12,540 bases of DNA from Candidatus Woesearchaeota archaeon (GTDB lineage: Archaea > Nanobdellota > Nanobdellia > Woesearchaeales > GW2011-AR4), in contig JACQSQ010000001.1 of the NCBI GenBank assembly GCA_016211245.1, positions 1 to 12,540 of the forward strand, read 5' to 3'. Both the position numbers and the translations under genes were made by a program. This document shows, in pieces, positions 1 to 5,375 of the stretch. How positions within the stretch are numbered: the stretch's first letter is position 1; each line of letters opens with the position of its first letter. The notes beneath the pieces are model-generated. The model had not been told where the DNA came from, did not search any database, and was given only the letters and a program-made list of their open reading frames with translations.

Positions 1-29
1 AATTGAACAACAAAATGGAAAAACAAAAA

Positions 30-40
30 TATTTAAATAA
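30..40 (+). promoter_or_regulatory. TATA-like promoter box of the ABC importer operon
   Basis: An A-rich stretch runs into ATTTAAATA at 31-39, followed by a second AT-only run to about 61. Archaeal initiation about 25 bp downstream would start the transcript near 60, just before the GGGGGTGA Shine-Dalgarno at 63-70 and the ATG at 77. This gives a short leader that carries the ribosome binding site. The exact box is uncertain because the surrounding sequence is almost all A and T. Confidence 0.5.
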
Positions 41-76
41 CAAATATATTATATATTATATAGGGGGTGATAGAAA

Positions 77-928
77 ATGAAAAAGGATTATGTGGTTATG
101 ACAATTTCTGTAATAGCTATCATCATTGCTTTATTCGCATTGTTTAGAGCACCAACAGGCGTGGCTCCTATAGAAAAATCTACATTTGATAACATTCTTG
201 AGAAAGATGAAATAATGGTTTGTTATATGACTTGGCCGCCATCAGTAATAAAAGACCCGAATACAGGCAAGTTGTCTGGATTTATGATTGATATATTTGA
301 GGAAGTAGCAAAAGACGCAGACTTGAAAGTAAAATATACTGAATCCACATGGGGCGGATTTCCAGCTGATTTAAACACTGGAAAATGTGATGCAGCCATT
401 GCAGGAATTTATCCAACAATTGGAAGGTCAACTAGTGTCTCATTTACAAAGCCATTCTTTTACGCAGGTAATAGTGGAGTTGTCAAAGCAGGTGAAACAA
501 GATTTAAGACAATAGAAGACCTAAATAAAAACGGAGTTAAAATAGCAGTAATTCAAGGAGAATATGGGCATATATATTCACAAAAATACTTGCCTAAAGC
601 TCAATTAGTGGTTTTAGAAAAAGGATCAGATAATACAGCTCCATTAGTAGCTGCCTCTAGTGGACAAGCAGATGCAGGATTAATAATGTCTGATGTGGTA
701 TCTGAATATGTCAAACTCCATCCAGAAGTTAAGGATTTATTTGCTGAGCAGCCATATTCAACGACACCAATCGCATGGGCAACGAGGCAAAATGATCAGG
801 AACTTTTAAACTTCCTAAATAATGGGATTGATTACTTAAAATCAGTTGGCTTTTTAGATGCAACAGCTAAGAAGCACAGCCCAGCAGGATGGTATGGCTT
901 AAAGCAAGAATATGTTGTCCTGTCTTAA
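77..928 (+). CDS. Amino acid ABC transporter substrate-binding protein, membrane-anchored
   Basis: This 283-residue protein is the extracellular solute receptor of a polar amino acid importer (SBP_bac_3 / PAAT family). Residues 7-24 form one hydrophobic helix after MKKDY. There is no lipobox cysteine near it, so the protein is probably held by an uncleaved N-terminal anchor. The binding fold starts near residue 35. Typical family segments are GFMIDIFEEVAK (69-79) and the region around residues 98-128 (DLNTGKCDAAIAG, then TIGRSTSVSFTKPF). A strong GGGGGTGA sits 6 bases before the ATG and fixes the start. The permease follows after 18 bases and the ATPase after that, so the three form one operon. 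The family is clear from sequence, but the ligand cannot be read from it; acidic, basic and neutral amino acids are all possible. Confidence 0.9.
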   Translation: MKKDYVVMTISVIAIIIALFALFRAPTGVAPIEKSTFDNILEKDEIMVCYMTWPPSVIKDPNTGKLSGFMIDIFEEVAKDADLKVKYTESTWGGFPADLNTGKCDAAIAGIYPTIGRSTSVSFTKPFFYAGNSGVVKAGETRFKTIEDLNKNGVKIAVIQGEYGHIYSQKYLPKAQLVVLEKGSDNTAPLVAASSGQADAGLIMSDVVSEYVKLHPEVKDLFAEQPYSTTPIAWATRQNDQELLNFLNNGIDYLKSVGFLDATAKKHSPAGWYGLKQEYVVLS

Positions 929-946
929 AATGGAGGTTAATAAAGG

Positions 947-1603
947 ATGGTTGTCTATACATGGGATTTTAGTGTTATTTTCACATATAAGGAAGCCATC
1001 CTAAAAGGAACATTAATTACTTTAGAACTTACTTTTTTTTCTATTATTCTTGGTTCTATTCTTGGGATGATATTATGTTTGATGAAGTTATCAAAGAATC
1101 CTATTTTAAAATATCCAGCAATAGCTTTCATAGAAGTATTTCAAGATTTGCCACTACTGATTTTATTAATTTGGTTATTTTATGCATTGCCTCCTCTTTT
1201 TGGCATACATATTTCTGCTTTTTTAACTGCTTTGATAGGTTTATCTTTGAATTTGGGTGCTTTTTCAGCTGAAATATTTAGGGCAGGGATTATATCTATT
1301 CCTAAAGGACAAAGAGAGTCTTCTATTGCTTTGGGATTATCCAAATATCAAACGATGAAAGACATTATTCTGCCTCAAGCTAAGAGAGTGATAATCCCTC
1401 CATTGACAGGAAGATACATTGAAACAATTAAATTAACATCTCTAGCTTCTGTCATAGCAGTTGATGAGTTGTTACATTCTGGGCAGAATTTAATTAGCGT
1501 TAGTTACAGGCCATTAGAAGTATATACTATAATCGCTCTTCTTTATTTGGCTATTATCGTTCCACTTACTTTGATGCTGAAAAAATTGGAGAAAAGTAAA
1601 TGA
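947..1603 (+). CDS. Amino acid ABC transporter permease
   Basis: This 218-residue protein is the integral membrane subunit of the importer and has the usual length for HisM/GlnP-type permeases. It has about five hydrophobic segments (roughly 22-46, 58-84, 90-106, 162-180 and 190-212). The cytoplasmic coupling (EAA) loop is plain at about 107-145, with SAEIFRAGIISIPKGQRE then ALGLSK, ending at PQA. This loop docks onto the ATPase encoded next. Only one permease gene is present, so a homodimer is inferred. A GGAGGT at 932-937 lies 9 bases before the ATG. The last codons overlap the ATPase start by 4 bases (ATGA), a sign of translational coupling. Confidence 0.92.
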   Translation: MVVYTWDFSVIFTYKEAILKGTLITLELTFFSIILGSILGMILCLMKLSKNPILKYPAIAFIEVFQDLPLLILLIWLFYALPPLFGIHISAFLTALIGLSLNLGAFSAEIFRAGIISIPKGQRESSIALGLSKYQTMKDIILPQAKRVIIPPLTGRYIETIKLTSLASVIAVDELLHSGQNLISVSYRPLEVYTIIALLYLAIIVPLTLMLKKLEKSK

Positions 1604-2778
1604 AGACAATAATTAGATTAGAGAAATTATCAAAGGAATATAGCGAGAATAAAGTATTGAATGATATCGATTTAGATGTTAAAAAGGGAGAAATTATCTC
1701 TGTTATTGGTCCCAGCGGAGCAGGGAAAACAACTTTACTAAGATGCATTAGTATGTTAGATTCTATGAATGAAGGCAATCTAATTATTGATGAAAAGAAT
1801 ATTGTTACTAAAGATTCTGAAGAGAAAGACATTAAAGAGTTAAGAGATAAGATAGGGGTTGTTTTTCAGGATTTTCATTTATGGCCACACAAAACAGTAT
1901 TAGAAAATGTCATTTATGCACCAATTAATGTCAAAAAGAAAAATAAAAACCAAGCAGTAAAAAAAGCAAAAGAAATATTAAATAAAGTTGGTTTATCAAA
2001 CAAAGCGGAAGAATATCCTGAATCTTTATCTGGAGGGCAAAAACAAAGAGTAGCTATTGCCAGAACTCTAGCAATGGAGCCAGAAATTGTTCTTTTTGAT
2101 GAAATAACTTCTGCTTTAGATCCAGAATTAATTGGCGGAATTTTGAAAGTTATCAAAAGGTTAGCTAAGGAAGGCATGACTATGCTAGTAGTTACCCACC
2201 ATATGAGATTCGCTAGCGAAATCTCTGATAAAGTGGTATTCTTGGATTGTGGCAGGGTTGTTGAAGAAGGAACCCCTCAAGTAATATTCAAAAATCCTAA
2301 AGAAAAAAGAACTAAAGAATTTCTTAAATCTATTATCGAAAAGAAACAAGAAATTAATGTTTATGAAGGCTATGAGGATTTTCAAGCTTATCATATTGGA
2401 TTACTAAAAAGAGTTAAAGAAAATTGTGTCGGTTATGTGATGGGGGCAGTAGGAGACAGGTGGTTTGAGTGTATGGGTAATTTTTACAAGGAATACGAAA
2501 AAATAATGAAAGAAAAGAAAATCACTTGGAAATGGGTAAGTTACCGAATAGAGGAATTTGAGAAAAATGTTTTAAAGAGTTTGGACAATCAATTGCAGAT
2601 AAGCTTAATTCCGAAGAAATTTGCAACACCATCAAATTACAATATCTGGGAAGATACAATCATTCTTCAGACTTTTGGCGACCCTCCTGCTATCATTGAA
2701 ATCCGAAATAAGCATCTAGTAAAAGGGTATCATAATTATTTCAAATTATTGTGGGATATTGGAAAGAAGATTAAGTAA
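1600..2778 (+). CDS. Amino acid ABC transporter ATPase fused to a TrmB-like effector domain
   Basis: Residues 1-246 are a complete PAAT-family (GlnQ/HisP-like) ATPase. They contain Walker A GPSGAGKTT (37-45), Q-loop Gln90, signature LSGGQ (143-147), Walker B IVLFDE (163-168) and the switch His200. Normal family members end near here, after the NPK..RTKEFL segment (232-242). This one continues to 392. The extra part opens with INVYEGYEDF (252-261) and runs through a lysine-rich helix (296-308). It then shows IPKKFATPSNYNIWEDT (337-353), DPPAIIEIRN (361-370) and a final YFKLLW (380-385). That order matches the PLD-like effector domain of archaeal TrmB-family regulators: a vyeG opening, an R-x-lP-like strand, an ygDkv-like strand, P-x-xI-x-I-x-n and a terminal F-xLLW. 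No winged helix precedes it. The ATPase assignment is certain from motifs. The effector-domain call rests on recalled family pattern. A ligand-gating role is inference. Confidence 0.9.
   Translation: MKTIIRLEKLSKEYSENKVLNDIDLDVKKGEIISVIGPSGAGKTTLLRCISMLDSMNEGNLIIDEKNIVTKDSEEKDIKELRDKIGVVFQDFHLWPHKTVLENVIYAPINVKKKNKNQAVKKAKEILNKVGLSNKAEEYPESLSGGQKQRVAIARTLAMEPEIVLFDEITSALDPELIGGILKVIKRLAKEGMTMLVVTHHMRFASEISDKVVFLDCGRVVEEGTPQVIFKNPKEKRTKEFLKSIIEKKQEINVYEGYEDFQAYHIGLLKRVKENCVGYVMGAVGDRWFECMGNFYKEYEKIMKEKKITWKWVSYRIEEFEKNVLKSLDNQLQISLIPKKFATPSNYNIWEDTIILQTFGDPPAIIEIRNKHLVKGYHNYFKLLWDIGKKIK
2350..2775 (+). other. TrmB-type effector (sensor) domain within the ABC ATPase
   Basis: This marks the codons for residues 251-392 of the ATPase, which have no place in ordinary amino acid importer ATPases. 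Those either stop near residue 245 or, in other subfamilies, carry TOBE or NIL-type regulatory domains. The visible motifs are VYEG near the start, a central G-D-R-W-F-x-x-M-G block, the P-S-N-Y-N-I-W-x-D-T strand, P-P-A-I-I-E-I-R-N and the closing F-K-L-L-W. Together they follow the TrmB C-terminal pattern from end to end, which suggests an intact domain and not a decayed tail. Codon use and AT-richness look the same as in the ATPase part, so there is no visible seam. Confidence 0.72.
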
Positions 2779-2830
2779 CGGCGACCACAAATAAATCTCA
2801 AAATCTTTGATTCTGGCTATCTGTCCGAAG

Positions 2831-2866
2831 GACTAGAAAATCCCCCTAGTCTCGTTTTTAGTTTTT
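2831..2866 (+). terminator. Hairpin with T-tract downstream of the ABC operon
   Basis: GACTAG (2831-2836) pairs perfectly with CTAGTC (2846-2851) around a 9-base loop. It is followed by TCG, TTTTT, AG and TTTTTT. This lies about 50 bases after the ATPase stop and fits a transcription terminator for the operon. The stem is short, and archaeal termination depends mainly on the T-run. The hairpin could instead be left over from the adjacent insertion element. Confidence 0.5.
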
Positions 2867-2886
2867 TCAGTTTAGGCGACAAACTC

Positions 2887-3167
2887 TTATCCTGACTTCT
2901 TGAGAACAAAATGTATTTTTTCACTCCCATAGCCCGTAGATTTTCTTACCTCAGCAACCTTCTTTACAAAAGAAGGATTAATACTCGTTTTCGGCTTTCC
3001 TGCCTTCTTAGCTTTATAGGCTTCCGACCCTTCTTTCTTATGTTTTGCAACAAGCTTGCAAACCATACGACGGCTAATCTTTTGTATTTTTGCTAATGAA
3101 GTAACACTTCTGCTACTCCTATACTGATTTATTATCCATTTTCTTTTTTTTCGTTTAGTTTCGGCAT
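2887..3167 (-). pseudogene. Truncated, frameshifted IS transposase N-terminal remnant
   Basis: On the minus strand an ATG (3167-3165), preceded by GGTGAT, opens MPKLNEKKENG and hits two stops. Adding one base at the run of eight A (T8 at 3144-3151 on plus) gives an open frame continuing KWIINQYRS, SVTSLAKIQKISRRMV, then a lysine-rich stretch. It goes on to KKAGKPKTSINPSFVKKV and STGYGSEKIHFVLKKSG, and then a TAA at 2889-2887. The helix-turn-helix, the GKPKT hinge and the TGYGSEKIHFVLK block are the N-terminal half of integrase-core (DDE, IS481-like) transposases. The catalytic core is absent downstream. The element is therefore dead whether or not the A-run is a real frameshift. The precise IS family is uncertain. 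Confidence 0.68.
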
Positions 3168-3207
3168 AAAATCACCAAAAACTCTGGAAATTTGGTTCAT
3201 TCTTAAA

Positions 3208-3236
3208 AGTGTCAACTAATTATGAAATTGAACACG
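3208..3236. repeat. Imperfect inverted repeat, possible IS end
   Basis: Upstream of the transposase remnant, GTGTCAA and TTGAACAC lie in inverted orientation about 13 bases apart, with one extra base in the right arm. On the minus strand the outer part reads TGTTCAATTT, which looks like an insertion-sequence terminus. No matching end was found on the far side of the remnant (2779-2880), so this is a suggestion only. Confidence 0.3.
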
Positions 3237-3255
3237 CCATTTCCAAAACAATAAA

Positions 3256-3265
3256 CTATATAAAC
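3256..3265 (+). promoter_or_regulatory. TATA box of the PfkB-family kinase gene
   Basis: CTATATAAAC is centred about 27 bases before the ATG at 3288, so transcription would begin at or next to the start codon. No Shine-Dalgarno is present. This is the standard leaderless arrangement and supports the chosen start. Confidence 0.7.
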
Positions 3266-3287
3266 TTATTATTTCAGAAAATCAATT

Positions 3288-4274
3288 ATGTACGATGTAA
3301 TCACTGTCGGCTCTGCTACTGTGGATGTATTTGCAAAGACCCATTTCTCTGAGCTTATAAAGATAATTGACCCTAAAGGGGAGACTGACTTGTTGGCTTT
3401 TCCAAGCGGGTCAAAGATACTGATTGATGAGCTTGATTTCTCAACAGGTGGGGGAGGGACAAATACAGCAGTTGCATTCTCAAGATTAGGATTCAAAGTA
3501 GGATTTGTTGGAAAATTGGGGCAGGGCACCAATTCAGATTTCATCCACAAGAATCTGGTAAAAGAGAAAGTCGATTTGCTTTGCGGCCATGGAAGCGGAA
3601 ATGCGGGCTATTCAATTATATTAGATACTCTGGAACATGACAGGACGATACTTGCATATAAAGGAGTCAATGATGAATTAAGAGTCAAGGACGTCCCATT
3701 CAGAAAACTAAAGGCAAAATGGTTTTATTTCAGTGCAATGATGGGCGAGTCATTCAAAACACTTGAGAAAATTGCAGAATACGCGCAAAAAAATAAAATA
3801 AAAATTGCTTTCAACGCAAGCACGTATCTTGCAGAAAAAGGAAGATTATACCTTAAAAAAATACTGGACAGGACAGAGATTCTGGTTTTGAATCTTGAAG
3901 AGGCATGCCTATTGGCTGGAAAAGATTCTCCTAAAAATCTTTTATTGAAGCTGAATGATATAGGCCCTAAGATTGTTGTCATAACTGACGGGCACAATAA
4001 ACTTTATGCATTCGGCAATAATCACATCTATACCGCTTTGCCTCCAAAATCAAAAAGAATTGATACCACAGGCGCAGGAGATGCTTTTGCAGCCTCCTTT
4101 TTGTCAGGGTTGATGAGAAAAAATGATATAGAATTTGCGATAAAACTTGGAATAATAAATGCGCAGTCTGTTATAGCGCATTATGGGGCAAAAAATATAC
4201 TTCTCACCTATAAGCAAGCGATAAAGTTGATGAAGAAGTCTAGAATCAAGATAAGCAAAAAGAATATTCAATAA
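3288..4274 (+). CDS. PfkB/ribokinase-family carbohydrate or nucleoside kinase
   Basis: This 328-residue protein phosphorylates a sugar or nucleoside hydroxyl using a nucleotide donor. The N-terminal strand MYDVITVGSATVDVF is typical of the family. The first signature is the glycine run GGGGTNTA (54-61) followed by FSRLGFKVGFVGKLGQGTNS. The second is DTTGAGDAFAASFLSGL, starting at Asp259, with catalytic base Asp265 and the GAGD anion hole. NLEEACLLAG in the middle is also a family feature. The length is normal. The substrate cannot be fixed: ribose, fructose phosphates and nucleosides are all used by close relatives. The gene has its own leaderless promoter and runs tail to tail into pcm, overlapping it by 7 bases, so it is probably transcribed alone. 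Confidence 0.9.
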   Translation: MYDVITVGSATVDVFAKTHFSELIKIIDPKGETDLLAFPSGSKILIDELDFSTGGGGTNTAVAFSRLGFKVGFVGKLGQGTNSDFIHKNLVKEKVDLLCGHGSGNAGYSIILDTLEHDRTILAYKGVNDELRVKDVPFRKLKAKWFYFSAMMGESFKTLEKIAEYAQKNKIKIAFNASTYLAEKGRLYLKKILDRTEILVLNLEEACLLAGKDSPKNLLLKLNDIGPKIVVITDGHNKLYAFGNNHIYTALPPKSKRIDTTGAGDAFAASFLSGLMRKNDIEFAIKLGIINAQSVIAHYGAKNILLTYKQAIKLMKKSRIKISKKNIQ

Positions 4275-4903
4275 CCATATTTTCCTTTTAGCGGCACAAA
4301 GACGAAATCACCCAACCTTTTCTCGATGATTTTTCCATTTTCCTTTCTTCCCTTTATCATGGCCTGCTCGAGCATGTTGCCAACAGGAATTATAATGATT
4401 CCATTTTCCTTTAATTGATCAATTAACGGTTTTGGTATTTTTGGAGAGGCTGCAGCGACTATTATCCGGTCATATGGCGCTTCTTTAGCATAGCCTTTGG
4501 AGCCGTCATACTTCAATATTTCAATATTCCCAAGATTCAATTTTTTAATATTCTTTTTTGCCAGTTCCACCAATTCCGGCACTATTTCTGTTGAAATAAT
4601 CTTTCCTTTTGGTCCTATAATTTGAGATATGATTGCCGCCTGATAACCAGACCCGGCACCGACCTCGAGAACTTTGTGCCCTTCTCTCAGTTCAAGAGCC
4701 TGCGTCATTATAGCCACTGTTGTGGGCTGCGATATGGTTTGGCCTTCGCCTATAGGCAAAGGATAATCTCCATACGCTTCTTCTTTTCTTGAATCCTCGA
4801 TGAATTCCCCCCTTGGTATTTTCCTGAATGCCTCTATCACTTTACTGTCTTTTATTGTTCCTGAAGAAATCCATTTTTTTATAAGCTCTTCTTTTGTTGG
4901 CAT
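4268..4903 (-). CDS. pcm: Protein-L-isoaspartate O-methyltransferase
   Basis: This 211-residue enzyme methylates L-isoaspartyl residues in damaged proteins with S-adenosylmethionine, starting their repair. Seen in sequence: the substrate and active-site segment PIGEGQTISQP (50-60), SAM motif I VLEVGAGSGYQAA (78-90), the acidic strand IISTEIVPELVELA, and YDRIIVAAASPKIP for the post-IV region. Length and motif order match archaeal and bacterial PCMT. The Rieske ferredoxin gene lies 42 bases upstream on the same strand, so the two may share a transcript. A weak TTTTATT box at about 4925-4934 (minus), 26 bases before the ATG, could also give a separate leaderless message. The 3' end overlaps the kinase gene on the other strand. 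Confidence 0.95.
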   Translation of the reverse strand: MPTKEELIKKWISSGTIKDSKVIEAFRKIPRGEFIEDSRKEEAYGDYPLPIGEGQTISQPTTVAIMTQALELREGHKVLEVGAGSGYQAAIISQIIGPKGKIISTEIVPELVELAKKNIKKLNLGNIEILKYDGSKGYAKEAPYDRIIVAAASPKIPKPLIDQLKENGIIIIPVGNMLEQAMIKGRKENGKIIEKRLGDFVFVPLKGKYGY

Positions 4904-4945
4904 AATAACGGTTTAGTTAAATAAGAATAAAAGCTTTGTTATGAT

Positions 4946-5254
4946 TTAATCGATAGAAACAAAAACATCACTGCCTTCCACTTTGACTTGATAGGAGGGA
5001 ACTCTTACGCCAGGCATTATTGCATTATTGCCGGTCTTTACATTAAAGCGCCACCCATGCCAAGGGCACGTGACAATGTCTCCTTCCAAATAGCCTTCTC
5101 CCAAAGGGCCACCCCTATGGGCGCATGTATTTGATATCGCATAAAACTCACCATCTACATTGAACAAGCCAACTTGCTCTCCGTTTACTTCCACAACTTT
5201 GTTTTCACCGGGCTTTAAATCTAAAATGCTGGCGACTCTTACGAAATTTGACAT
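4946..5254 (-). CDS. Small Rieske [2Fe-2S] ferredoxin
   Basis: This 102-residue cytosolic electron carrier has no signal peptide or membrane helix. The cluster ligands are Cys44-Ala-His46 and Cys63-Pro-Trp-His66, in CAHRGGPLGEG and TCPWHGWRFNVKTG, the pattern of NirD and dioxygenase-type Rieske ferredoxins. The bound cluster would transfer single electrons. No oxygenase or nitrite reductase partner is encoded nearby, so the partner is unknown. The start is fixed by GGTGAT (5265-5260), 5 bases before the ATG, with a TATA box behind it. The gene is divergent from PEP synthase and lies upstream of pcm. Confidence 0.93.
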   Translation of the reverse strand: MSNFVRVASILDLKPGENKVVEVNGEQVGLFNVDGEFYAISNTCAHRGGPLGEGYLEGDIVTCPWHGWRFNVKTGNNAIMPGVRVPSYQVKVEGSDVFVSID

Positions 5255-5287
5255 GAAAAATCACCTTAAACTAAGTATAGGCAGAGC

Positions 5288-5299
5288 ATATTTAAAATT
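5288..5299 (-). promoter_or_regulatory. TATA box of the Rieske ferredoxin gene
   Basis: On the minus strand AATTTTAAATAT lies about 40 bases before the ATG. Initiation 25 bases downstream gives a leader of about a dozen bases that still contains the GGTGAT site. It faces away from the PEP synthase promoter within the same 121-base gap. Confidence 0.55.
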
Positions 5300-5328
5300 T
5301 GCCAAAATTCCATATAGTGAATAGCAAG

Positions 5329-5339
5329 CTTTAAATAAA
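5329..5339 (+). promoter_or_regulatory. TATA box of the PEP synthase gene
   Basis: CTTTAAATAAA is preceded by a purine-containing BRE-like stretch (TAGCAAG). Initiation about 25 bases downstream falls near 5358-5362. This leaves the GAGGTG at 5364-5369 inside the message and excludes a start at the TTG at 5355. Confidence 0.65.
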
Positions 5340-5375
5340 CAAAAATCCAGTACCTTGCTAAAAGAGGTGCATAAT

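Noticed and set aside
1600..2778. The long ATPase as an assembly error joining two genes
   Set aside because: There is no stop, start, ribosome site or composition change at the junction near 2340, and the linker reads smoothly from the usual ATPase end. I therefore treat it as a true fusion, though reads were not available.
2911..3096. A 61-codon plus-strand frame in the gap after the ABC operon
   Set aside because: It is the antisense of the transposase remnant, whose minus-strand translation has clear helix-turn-helix and TGYGSEKIH features.
2779..3287. Possible RNA gene or CRISPR-like repeats in the long gap
   Set aside because: No regularly spaced repeats and no tRNA-like cloverleaf are visible; the gap is explained by the hairpin, transposase remnant and kinase promoter.
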